In this document: piece after piece, positions 1-5,846 of the stretch
Layout of the letters: each line of letters opens with the position of its first letter
Numbering within the stretch: the first letter of the stretch is position 1
Assembly (NCBI GenBank): GCA_018240935.1
Contig: JAFEEV010000348.1
Span: forward strand, 1-7,144
From: Pseudomonadota bacterium
GTDB lineage: Bacteria; Pseudomonadota; Gammaproteobacteria; Burkholderiales; Nitrosomonadaceae
Length of the DNA stretch: 7,144 nucleotides
Reading direction: 5' to 3'
Made by a program: the position numbers and the translations under genes
Notes under the pieces: generated by a model
Databases searched by the model: none
Seen by the model: the letters and a program-made list of their open reading frames with translations, nothing else
Told to the model about the DNA's origin: nothing

Positions 1-612
1 CAAACCAACGTTCGGCAGAATCATCAATGGGCCTGCAATCGCCATTACCAGCGGGAATGATGTGCCGCGGCTGTACAGTGGCAGACGGGTCATCGCGTAC
101 AGGTAGGATGCTACACCACATACGATGTACATCGGGAATGAGCCGTAGAACACTACCACGTGACTTGGCGTGAAGCTCGTGTCACGGATGATCACTTGGT
201 GCCAGCTTGCATCTTGTTCGGTGAAGAAGCTGCCGCCCCAGTAAACACCAAACAAGTAAACACCCACCCACATCAGCCAGTAGAAATAACGTTTGATTTC
301 CAATTTGGTGTCCAGGTTGTCCAATTGCTCTTTGGTGTCACGGGTCTTCAGTATCCAGCCCCAGGTTACCAATGCAAACAAAGGCATCAGGGTCATGTGT
401 ACCCGCCACAGTCCCATCCATACTTTGTCAAATTCCGGTTCCATCGAGTCCATTCCGTGTGAATACGCAAATGTCCTTTGGTACCAGATCCAGAATATCG
501 CTACCAGCAGCATGGTGCCCATGCCCAGTTTGTAGTACTTCGAGTCGTACCACAGCGACATGTCATAGCTCGCGCTCGACGCGCTACTCGTTGTGCCATA
601 CGTTGTTGCCAT
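1..612 (-). CDS. amoC: Ammonia monooxygenase subunit C, 3' end cut by window edge
   Basis: AmoC is an integral membrane subunit of the copper-dependent ammonia monooxygenase that oxidises ammonia to hydroxylamine at the cytoplasmic membrane. Translation from ATG 612 gives 204 codons running unbroken to position 1; full-length AmoC is about 270 residues, so roughly the last quarter is missing. Recognisable blocks are MSLWYDSKYYKLG near residue 18, FAYSHGMDSMEPEFD at 48-62, WGGSFFTEQDASWH at 125-138 and TPSHVVVFYGS at 148-158. Asp134, His138 and His151 match the D-x3-H-x12-H copper-ligand pattern known in the PmoC/AmoC family. Hydrophobic segments lie near 29-47, 70-88, 108-127, 150-175 and 185-204. 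The start follows AGGAGGT with a six-base spacer. In Nitrosomonas amoC normally heads amoCAB, so amoA and amoB probably lie beyond the left edge; a lone amoC copy is not excluded, but the sequence looks like the operon type. Confidence 0.96.
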   Translation of the reverse strand, partial: MATTYGTTSSASSASYDMSLWYDSKYYKLGMGTMLLVAIFWIWYQRTFAYSHGMDSMEPEFDKVWMGLWRVHMTLMPLFALVTWGWILKTRDTKEQLDNLDTKLEIKRYFYWLMWVGVYLFGVYWGGSFFTEQDASWHQVIIRDTSFTPSHVVVFYGSFPMYIVCGVASYLYAMTRLPLYSRGTSFPLVMAIAGPLMILPNVGL

Positions 613-618
613 CTTTCT

Positions 619-625
619 ACCTCCT
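619..625 (-). promoter_or_regulatory. Strong ribosome binding site of amoC
   Basis: On the minus strand the sequence reads AGGAGGT followed by AGAAAG and ATG at 612. This near-consensus Shine-Dalgarno sequence at good spacing fixes the amoC start and suits a very highly expressed membrane protein. Confidence 0.85.
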
Positions 626-669
626 ATCTGTTAATCAAAACTACTTCTCTTTTCTTCTACTGCTTCTAA

Positions 670-685
670 TACTAATTAATTAGTA
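670..685. repeat. 16-bp perfect AT-rich palindrome upstream of amoC
   Basis: TACTAATTAATTAGTA equals its own reverse complement, and in minus-strand RNA it extends by a G-U and an A-U pair. It lies 58 bases before the amoC ATG. It could be an operator for a dimeric regulator, or a weak hairpin (six pairs plus a four-base loop) in the 5' untranslated region. The symmetry is seen directly; any role is inferred. Confidence 0.6.
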
Positions 686-714
686 CTGCTTAAAATTTCG
701 GCAGCTAAATTAAA

Positions 715-720
715 CTCCTT
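715..720 (-). other. Orphan Shine-Dalgarno-like AAGGAG
   Basis: The minus strand reads AAGGAG followed by TTTAATTTAGC, with no ATG, GTG or TTG at usable spacing, so it is not an obvious translation start. It may simply reflect the purine-rich leader, or it may be a ribosome standby or decoy site. Confidence 0.3.
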
Positions 721-750
721 TTCCCTTCTAATTTAACTACACCTCTCAGG

Positions 751-789
751 CTAGTCGACCTTGGGGTCCAAAGTCAAGTCATTTGTCAT
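751..789 (-). CDS. Possible 12-codon leader ORF upstream of amoC
   Basis: A very short ORF, ATG at 789 to TAG at 751, encodes MTNDLTLDPKVD. It is preceded by GAGGAG (800-795) with a five-base spacer ATTTT, which is as good a ribosome binding site as those of the real genes here. Its ATG lies in the right arm of a 9-bp inverted repeat and its second half overlaps a short hairpin. It ends 138 bases before the amoC ATG. The peptide is not rich in any one amino acid, so it does not look like a classical attenuator. It could be a regulatory upstream ORF, a relic of a lost gene, or chance; a -35-like TTGACT overlapping it argues for a non-coding reading. I do not recognise the peptide. Confidence 0.25.
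   Translation of the reverse strand: MTNDLTLDPKVD
757..775 (-). repeat. Short hairpin in amoC leader
   Basis: In minus-strand RNA GACUUUGG and CCAAGGUC pair over eight positions, including one U-G wobble, around an ACC loop. There is no following U run, so it does not look like a terminator. It overlaps the end of the 12-codon ORF and directly adjoins the TTGACT element. Confidence 0.45.
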
Positions 790-829
790 AAAATCTCCTC
801 TGAACTATCGGGGGTTTTTATTTATGACA
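784..829 (-). repeat. 9-bp perfect inverted repeat enclosing a Shine-Dalgarno
   Basis: TGTCATAAA (784-792) and TTTATGACA (821-829) are exact reverse complements separated by 28 bases. In minus-strand RNA the downstream arm UUUAUGACA contains the AUG of the 12-codon ORF, and its GAGGAG ribosome binding site sits in the loop beside a CCCCC run. Folding would bury the start codon. With AT-rich arms the stem is only moderately stable. It could equally be a DNA operator. Confidence 0.5.
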
Positions 830-887
830 TGCCTGATTCTACTTCACATACAAACACTAAGAGAATAATCTTCGAGTATCTTCAAAA

Positions 888-915
888 TAAACTCAATCTT
901 CTTACTAAACTCAAT
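888..915. repeat. Direct repeat TAAACTCAAT, 18-bp period
   Basis: TAAACTCAAT occurs at 888-897 and again at 906-915, an exact 10-bp repeat with an 8-bp spacer. A related ACTCAATT lies at 954-961, running into the pilG stop. Tandem copies just downstream of pilG and about 280 bases before amoC could be regulator half-sites or simply repeat expansion in AT-rich DNA. Confidence 0.5.
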
Positions 916-954
916 GGAAGATCCGAATTGCATTTTCACCCTCAAATTTACTAC

Positions 955-1350
955 TCAATTTGACTGCAAAGTATAGCTCCGTATTATGCTCAATAAACCC
1001 TCTGCGGTAAATGGCTTTGTCAGATAATCATTAGATCCCGCCATCCTGCCGCGCGCCTTATCAAACAGCCCATCTTTGCTGGATAGCATGACTACTGGAG
1101 TCGATTGATAAATCGGATTATTCTTAATGAGTCTGCATGTTTGATAGCCATCCAGCCGCGGCATTGTGATATCAACAAAAATAATATCAGGCTGGTTTTC
1201 CACAATTTTCGCCATCGCTTCAAATCCATCTTCCGCTAAAATAACCTGACAACCGAACGGTTTTAGAAAAATTTCAGCGCTTTTCCGGATGGTATTACTG
1301 TCATCGATCACCATGACTTTAATACCTTTCAATACACCGGTATTATCCAC
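955..1350 (-). CDS. pilG: PilG-like single-domain (CheY-type) response regulator
   Basis: This 131-residue protein consists of one receiver domain and no output domain. The acidic pair is Asp16-Asp17, the predicted phosphorylated residue is Asp60 (in FVDITMPRLDG), the switch hydroxyl residue is Ser90 (VVMLSSKDG), and the conserved Lys is Lys112 (YLTKPF). The string KVMVIDDSNTIRKSAEIFLK and the SSKDGLFDKARGRMAGS block are characteristic of PilG, which is phosphorylated by the Pil-Chp histidine kinase and promotes type IV pilus extension and twitching. The start is GTG 1350, chosen because GAGGAG stands five bases upstream; the nearby ATG at 1354 is out of frame and stops after three codons. 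It follows trkH by 58 bases and is probably the last gene of that transcript. No pilH, pilI or pilJ is adjacent, which is unusual for pilG, so its partners must lie elsewhere. Confidence 0.85.
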   Translation of the reverse strand: MDNTGVLKGIKVMVIDDSNTIRKSAEIFLKPFGCQVILAEDGFEAMAKIVENQPDIIFVDITMPRLDGYQTCRLIKNNPIYQSTPVVMLSSKDGLFDKARGRMAGSNDYLTKPFTAEGLLSIIRSYTLQSN

Positions 1351-1355
1351 CCATA

Positions 1356-1361
1356 CTCCTC
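1356..1361 (-). promoter_or_regulatory. Ribosome binding site deciding the GTG start of pilG
   Basis: GAGGAG on the minus strand is followed by TATGG and GTG at 1350. The five-base spacer supports the GTG; the ATG within the spacer would be only one base from the motif and opens a three-codon dead end. Confidence 0.6.
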
Positions 1362-1408
1362 AAGAAAAATTGCCAACAGCTTATAAAACCCGCATACCGC
1401 ATTAAATT

Positions 1409-2866
1409 CTATTTCCGCCAGAATGCCGGTGTAAATAGAGCGAGCACTGTAAAAAACTCCAATCTGCCCAACAGCATGGCAAAGCTGCAAACCCACGTCT
1501 GAAAGTCTGTCAACGATGCGTATGTAGTTGCCGGACCGATTTCGCCGAGTCCTGGCCCCAGATTATTGATACAGGCCACTGCGGCAGAAAGGGAAGTAAT
1601 AACATCCAGTCCGCTGAGAGTTAAAGCAAGCGTCATCAGCACGATACTCGCCGTATACACGAATAGAAATACCAGTACCGCCAGAATGACGCGATTCGCC
1701 AGCACGCTTCTACCCAATTTGGCCGGAATGACAGCATTCGGATGCATGATCGTAATAATTTCACGATACAGTTGCTGATACAAGATTCGCGCCCGTATCA
1801 TCTTGATTCCACCACCGGTGGAGCCGGAAGAGGTGCAAAACCCCGACAAAAATAACATCCAAAGCGGAACAAATATCGGCCACAAGCTGTAATCGGTATT
1901 ACTGTAGCCGGTGGTCGTCGCCACCGAAACTACGTTAAAAGCGGCATAACGCAATGCGGTCAACGGTTCCGTATAGACATTGGAAAACCACAAATAAAAT
2001 GCCAATCCCAAGCAGCTTGCAAATACGATCACTGCATACCACCCCGCTTCGGAATCATGCCAGTAAAAAATCAGGCTCTTGGCCCGCCATACTAGAAAAT
2101 GCGTGGCAAAATTTATCCCGGCGATCAACATGAACAGGATTGCGACTGCTTCGATAAGCGGCGAATCCCAGTAAGCATAACTCGCATCGTGCGAAGAAAA
2201 TCCACCCAGTCCCAAAGTCGTGAAGGCATGCATCACGGCATCGAACCAATTCATACCGGCCCACTTATAAGCAACGATACAAACCAATGTCAAACACGCA
2301 TAAATGGACCACAGCCCCTTCGCAGTCTCAGCGATGCGCGGCGTCAGTTTATTTTCCTTCATCGGCCCCGGTATCTCGGCATTCAGCAGTTGCCGCCCGC
2401 CCACACCCAGCAATGGCAGAATCGCAACCGCCAATACGATTAATCCCATACCGCCAAGCCATACCATCTCGCCACGCCATAAATTAATGGAGGGCGGCAG
2501 CGCATCCAGGCCCGACAATACTGTGCCGCCCGTTGCGGTCAGACCCGAAGCCGCTTCAAAATAGGCCATGCTGATATTCAGCTCCGGAAGCTGCAACAGC
2601 AGCGGCAACATGGCAAACGCCGGCAGTCCCGACCACACCAGCACAACCAGCAAAAAACCGTCCCTTGTTTGCAATTCGCGTTTAAAGCGCTGCGTCGCAA
2701 TCGACATGATCAACCCGCTGCCGAGTGTAACCACGATGGATTTTCCAAAGACCACGTGCGTGCCGTCATTGCTCCATAGCGCCAACCCCAGCGGAATCAA
2801 CATGGTCAGGCCAAATATCAGCACCAACTTGCCGAGCACGTTAACAACAGCAAACAAACGATTCAT
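1409..2866 (-). CDS. trkH: Trk potassium uptake channel subunit TrkH
   Basis: TrkH is the K+-translocating membrane subunit of the Trk system. The 485-residue length matches the family. The four selectivity-filter loops of the pseudo-tetrameric SKT fold can be read: TATGG at 110-114, TLGLGG at 217-222, TTTGY at 317-321 and NLGPGL at 435-440. GSTGGGIK at 348-355 matches the conserved glycine-rich loop in the third repeat, part of the intramembrane gate in this family. Hydrophobic membrane helices fill the rest, beginning at residues 5-30. The ATG at 2866 lies 11 bases after the trkA stop, but no Shine-Dalgarno sequence precedes it (CCAATAACCCT), so translation may depend on coupling to trkA. 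Having trkA directly upstream makes the pair self-sufficient for K+ uptake; TrkA-type gating by nucleotides is known for the family. Confidence 0.95.
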   Translation of the reverse strand: MNRLFAVVNVLGKLVLIFGLTMLIPLGLALWSNDGTHVVFGKSIVVTLGSGLIMSIATQRFKRELQTRDGFLLVVLVWSGLPAFAMLPLLLQLPELNISMAYFEAASGLTATGGTVLSGLDALPPSINLWRGEMVWLGGMGLIVLAVAILPLLGVGGRQLLNAEIPGPMKENKLTPRIAETAKGLWSIYACLTLVCIVAYKWAGMNWFDAVMHAFTTLGLGGFSSHDASYAYWDSPLIEAVAILFMLIAGINFATHFLVWRAKSLIFYWHDSEAGWYAVIVFASCLGLAFYLWFSNVYTEPLTALRYAAFNVVSVATTTGYSNTDYSLWPIFVPLWMLFLSGFCTSSGSTGGGIKMIRARILYQQLYREIITIMHPNAVIPAKLGRSVLANRVILAVLVFLFVYTASIVLMTLALTLSGLDVITSLSAAVACINNLGPGLGEIGPATTYASLTDFQTWVCSFAMLLGRLEFFTVLALFTPAFWRK

Positions 2867-2877
2867 AGGGTTATTGG

Positions 2878-4329
2878 CTACAGAAAGCCGACGCTCACCT
2901 GAAACAATCTTTCCACTTCACGGATCATTTTGCGGTTGATCACAAATATGATCACATGATCTTCCGATTCGATCACCGTATCGTGATGCGCAATGATGAC
3001 GCGCACCGCGTGACTCGATTCCGGTGATTCCGTCTCCTGTCCGGAAGCCGGACTTGTGCCGAACAACTCTTCCGATCTCGGCAGGCCGCGCACGATTGCG
3101 CCAATCGTTGCACCTTTTGGCAGTTTGATCTCTTCAATCTTGCGCCCGACCACTTTGGACGATCGCGCATCGCCATGCGCAACCAGTTCCAATGCCTCCG
3201 CCGCGCCGCGCCGCAGGCTGTGCACCGCGGCAACGTCCCCATGTCGCACGTAGGCAAGCAACGAACCGATCGTCACTTGCGCCGGCGAAATCGCGATATC
3301 GATGCGGCTGCCCTGCACCAGATCCACGTATGCGCGCCGGTTGATCAAAGCGATAACTTTATGCGCTCCCATACGCTTCGCCAGCAGCGCGGCCATAATA
3401 TTGTTCTCTTCGTCGTTCGTCAGCGCGCAAAACAAATCCATCTCGGCGATATTTTCATCGTCCAGCAGATCCTCATCGGTTGCATCTCCATGCAGCACCA
3501 GTGCGTTACTCAACTCACCGGCTAAGCGTTCGCAAGCCTGATAGTTACGCTCGATGATCCTGACCTGATAATCCTTTTCCAGCGTCATCGCGAGACGCTT
3601 GCCGATTTTCCCGCCACCGGCGATCATGACGCGCCGGACCGGCCTATCCATTTTGCGCAGTTCCCGCATCACCGTACGGATATCTTCCGTTGCGGCGATA
3701 AAAAATACTTCGTCTTCCGCTTCGATGACGGTATCACCTTCCGGAATAATCGGCCGGTCTTTACGGAAAATAGCCGCCACCCGGGTGTCTACATTGGGGA
3801 CATGTTTACGCAATTGCTGCAACTGCTGCCCGACCAATGAACCGCCTTTCAATGCGCGCACCGCGACCAGACTGACTTTCCCCGATGCAAAATCGAGCAC
3901 TTGCAAGGCTTCGGGAAACTCGACCAATTTCTCGATATATTCGGTCAGTATCTGTTCCGGAGAAATGGCAAAATCGACACAAAAGTTTTCCGGCGAAAAA
4001 ATTTCCGGGTGTGTCAGGTATTCGGTGGAGCGGATACGCGCGATTTTAGTTGGTGTATTAAAAAGCGTGGCGGCCAGTTTGCATGCCACCAAATTGGTTT
4101 CATCCTGCTCGGTGACTGCCAGCACCATATCCGCATCGGGCGCACCGGCACTGACCAGTACCGACGGATGCGAAGCATTGCCGGCGACTGTGCGCAAATC
4201 AAAACGATCCTGCAATAACGCCAAGCGCTTCGGATCGATATCGACCATAGTAATGTCGTTGGCCTCACTCACCAGGCTTTCTGCCACCGATGAACCGACT
4301 TGACCGGCCCCCAGAATGATAATTTTCAT
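2878..4329 (-). CDS. trkA: Trk system potassium uptake regulatory protein TrkA
   Basis: TrkA is the cytoplasmic nucleotide-binding ring that gates TrkH. The protein has two tandem RCK units. The first Rossmann fold has GAGQVG at 7-12 with Asp30 at the end of strand two; the second has GGGKIG at 238-243 with Glu260 in the matching place. RCK-C subdomains follow at about 140-225 and 370-470. The C terminus VERLFQVSVGFL resembles the E. coli end. At 483 residues it is about 25 longer than the 458-residue E. coli protein; the extra residues are a polar stretch at about 416-441 inside the second RCK-C. ATG 4329 lies 9 bases after the IMPase stop with only a weak AGG upstream, so translational coupling is likely. 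Its stop is 11 bases before trkH. Confidence 0.95.
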   Translation of the reverse strand: MKIIILGAGQVGSSVAESLVSEANDITMVDIDPKRLALLQDRFDLRTVAGNASHPSVLVSAGAPDADMVLAVTEQDETNLVACKLAATLFNTPTKIARIRSTEYLTHPEIFSPENFCVDFAISPEQILTEYIEKLVEFPEALQVLDFASGKVSLVAVRALKGGSLVGQQLQQLRKHVPNVDTRVAAIFRKDRPIIPEGDTVIEAEDEVFFIAATEDIRTVMRELRKMDRPVRRVMIAGGGKIGKRLAMTLEKDYQVRIIERNYQACERLAGELSNALVLHGDATDEDLLDDENIAEMDLFCALTNDEENNIMAALLAKRMGAHKVIALINRRAYVDLVQGSRIDIAISPAQVTIGSLLAYVRHGDVAAVHSLRRGAAEALELVAHGDARSSKVVGRKIEEIKLPKGATIGAIVRGLPRSEELFGTSPASGQETESPESSHAVRVIIAHHDTVIESEDHVIIFVINRKMIREVERLFQVSVGFL

Positions 4330-4338
4330 TTAAACGGC

Positions 4339-5127
4339 CTATCTTTTCCGGTTCGCGCGCACCCAATCGCGCCATTGCGCAAACAATCCGGGATTCAGCG
4401 CCGCAATCACGGATCGCTGCCACGGCGACCCCGCCCAGTAATCATCCTGTTCGAAGCCGCACATATGCCCGCCCGCTTCAGCGAGAATTAATGAACCTGC
4501 GCCGTAATCCCACGGCTTTTGCCCGCCGTGCAAATACAAATCAAAATAACCGGCGGCGGTATAGCACCATTCCAACGCGCATGCACCGAAGTTGCGCTGC
4601 GAGGCAAACGGCGGATAAGCCGCCACCCGGGCGGCAAATTCCCGGTCCAGCCGTTTCAAATCGACATTGGCCATCGCACCGGATAATGCCGGCACATGTT
4701 TCTTCAACGGTAGTGCAACACCATTCAAAAAAGCGCCACCGCCTTTGGTGGCATAAAACATCTCGTCAGTCACCGGGTTGTAAATCACGCCCAGAACACT
4801 CTTTCCTTGCTCCATGAAGGCTACCGAAATGGCAAAGTAAGGCAATCCGTTGAGAAAATTGGACGTGCCGTCGATCGGATCGACACTCCACAATCCGGAC
4901 TGCCCCTTGATCCATTGCGCCTTCTGCTCCTCTTCGTTCATCTCCTCGCCCATCGCAGCGGCAGGATGAATCGCTTGCAATCTTTCCAGCAACGCTTTCT
5001 GCGCTGCGACATCGGCTTCGGTGAAAAAGCTGCCGTCCGATTTGATTTGCCGGTCTACTTGTAAATAGCGCGGCATGATGACTTGCTGCGCAACTTCTCT
5101 TACCGCCGTGATCACTTTTTCCAGCAC
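4339..5127 (-). CDS. Inositol-monophosphatase-family (SuhB-like) sugar phosphatase
   Basis: This is a Mg2+-dependent phosphatase of the IMPase/FBPase/CysQ fold. From GTG 5127 it is 262 residues. Metal-site residues are visible: TEAD near 36-39, GEE at 60-62, DPIDGT at 83-88 and WDYGAG at 206-211 with Asp207. The substrate cannot be read from the sequence; inositol phosphate, histidinol phosphate or a nucleotide bisphosphate are possible. I choose GTG 5127 because GGAG stands five bases before it and the protein then begins MLEKVITAVREVA, typical of family members, two bases after the upstream stop. A longer reading from TTG 5157 (272 residues) would overlap the thioredoxin-fold gene by 28 bases and has a poorer binding site. 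The family is secure, but it does not show the wording of canonical SuhB closely enough to name it. Confidence 0.85.
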   Translation of the reverse strand: MLEKVITAVREVAQQVIMPRYLQVDRQIKSDGSFFTEADVAAQKALLERLQAIHPAAAMGEEMNEEEQKAQWIKGQSGLWSVDPIDGTSNFLNGLPYFAISVAFMEQGKSVLGVIYNPVTDEMFYATKGGGAFLNGVALPLKKHVPALSGAMANVDLKRLDREFAARVAAYPPFASQRNFGACALEWCYTAAGYFDLYLHGGQKPWDYGAGSLILAEAGGHMCGFEQDDYWAGSPWQRSVIAALNPGLFAQWRDWVRANRKR

Positions 5128-5129
5128 AT

Positions 5130-5687
5130 TTACTCCGCACGCCACTTGATCGAGCAACCGATACTCGGAATTTGTTCCGCCGGACCGCGACCGGTTTTGG
5201 CCACCTGCAGCATGGCTTCGAACAAATCGCGGCGCACATCGGGCGGCGCGGCTTCCTTACGCGATGCGTCCAGCCGTCCGCGGTACTGCAATTCCAATTT
5301 GCTGTTGAATCCGAAAAAATCCGGTGTGCACACCGCGCCATAGCGTTTCGCTATTTCCTGCGTCTCATCCCAAACATACGGGAAAGGATAATTCAGTTTT
5401 TTCGCCACCAGCGCCATATTGTCGAACGAATCTTCCGGGTAATCGGCCGGATCGTTCGACATGATAGCGATGGCGTTAATGCCGTGCGGTTTCAATTCAT
5501 TCACATCGCGAATGATGCGATCCTGCACCGCTTTCACATACGGACAATGGTTACAGATGAACATCACCAGCAAACCGTTCTCCCCTTTTGCCGCAGCCAG
5601 GTTATAACGCTTGCCGTCGACACCCAATAAATCAAAGTCCACTGCTTTCCAGCCAAAATCGCAGACCGGTGTTTCCAAACTTGCCAT
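5130..5687 (-). CDS. Thioredoxin-fold (AhpC/redoxin-like) protein
   Basis: This 185-residue protein has a thioredoxin fold. FICNHCPYVKA at 43-53 carries a CxxC-type pair, Cys45 and Cys48, next to Pro49. The cis-proline region is CTPDFF at 120-125, with an extra Cys120. The C-terminal PSIGCSIKW also contains a cysteine. These features match a widespread family annotated as thioredoxin family or peroxiredoxin-like protein; its partner and exact reaction are unknown to me. There is no signal peptide, so it is probably cytoplasmic. ATG 5687 is well supported by AGGAG with a seven-base spacer. It is the first gene of the minus-strand cluster, so its promoter should lie in 5688-5846. The IMPase gene begins two bases after its stop, implying coupled translation. 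Confidence 0.85.
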   Translation of the reverse strand: MASLETPVCDFGWKAVDFDLLGVDGKRYNLAAAKGENGLLVMFICNHCPYVKAVQDRIIRDVNELKPHGINAIAIMSNDPADYPEDSFDNMALVAKKLNYPFPYVWDETQEIAKRYGAVCTPDFFGFNSKLELQYRGRLDASRKEAAPPDVRRDLFEAMLQVAKTGRGPAEQIPSIGCSIKWRAE

Positions 5688-5694
5688 ACTTTTT

Positions 5695-5699
5695 CTCCT
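5695..5699 (-). promoter_or_regulatory. Ribosome binding site of the thioredoxin-fold gene
   Basis: AGGAG on the minus strand, followed by AAAAAGT and ATG 5687, confirms that start and the first position of this gene in its operon. Confidence 0.7.
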
Positions 5700-5786
5700 A
5701 CATTGGATGATATTCTTGAAAATCGCTTTTCCAGCTTGCCGCGTTCCACAGCTAAACAGCGGTCTGACAATGCCGGACGCATAACG

Positions 5787-5795
5787 TGCTATATT
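5787..5795 (+). promoter_or_regulatory. Candidate extended -10 promoter for rsmE-argA
   Basis: TGCTATATT matches the TGnTATAAT extended -10 form with one or two mismatches. No good -35 lies 16-18 bases upstream, which is acceptable for extended -10 promoters. Transcription would begin near 5802, leaving a leader of about 45 bases. Confidence 0.4.
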
Positions 5796-5846
5796 ATCAT
5801 GAGTCTATTTATCGAAATGCTTACTTACCCCGGCTAAACTCCCATC

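Larger units (their letters stand above)
613..954 (-). promoter_or_regulatory. pilG-amoC intergenic region: amoC promoter and leader
   Basis: This 342-base AT-rich stretch has no long ORF that looks coding; the plus-strand ORFs at its left end are shadows of amoC. It must hold the amoC promoter(s), since amo operons are transcribed on their own, and tandem sigma-70 promoters upstream of amoC are reported in Nitrosomonas europaea. The best -35 match I see is TTGACT at 772-777 (minus strand), but its partner at 18 bp is only TAGCCT (748-753), which is poor. A second weak pair is TCGACT (753-758) with TTAAAT (731-736), spacer 16. I cannot place the start site. The stretch also contains direct repeats, two inverted repeats, a 16-bp palindrome and a short ORF, listed separately. 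I see no GC-rich stem followed by a T run, so pilG has no obvious intrinsic terminator. Confidence 0.7.
5688..5846. promoter_or_regulatory. Divergent intergenic region, thioredoxin-fold gene / rsmE
   Basis: This 159-base spacer separates the two outward-reading units and should carry promoters in both directions. Rightward, an extended -10 is visible at 5787-5795. Leftward, I see only weak candidates, for example TAATAT on the minus strand overlapping the same AT-rich patch near 5791-5798 with TTTCGA 15 bases upstream. No gene is supported here; the minus-strand ORF reaching to 5782 is a frame shadow. Confidence 0.55.

Noticed and set aside
160..683. Plus-strand ORFs of 63-103 codons opposite amoC
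   Set aside because: They are antisense shadows of amoC, which is unmistakable on the minus strand; their translations show no family features.
793..822. Plus-strand GGGGG followed by TTTTT at 810-819, resembling a terminator tail
   Set aside because: The only possible left arm (CTCCTC at 795-800) gives four or five pairs including G-U over a nine-base loop, and no plus-strand gene ends nearby.
876..922. AUCUUC/GAAGAU pairing after the pilG stop as a terminator
   Set aside because: Only six or seven weak pairs over a long loop with no uninterrupted T run; not a credible intrinsic terminator.
613..954. Known riboswitch class in the amoC leader
   Set aside because: I looked for recognisable cores of common riboswitches and found none; the structures seen are simple inverted repeats.
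3599..4303. 234-codon plus-strand ORF inside trkA
   Set aside because: It lies wholly opposite trkA, whose two RCK motifs are intact; the translation is Ser/Arg/Thr-rich, as expected for an antisense frame.
4766..5341. 191-codon minus-strand ORF spanning the IMPase and thioredoxin-fold genes
   Set aside because: It overlaps two well-supported genes in another frame, is Arg/Ser/Cys-rich and shows no domain.
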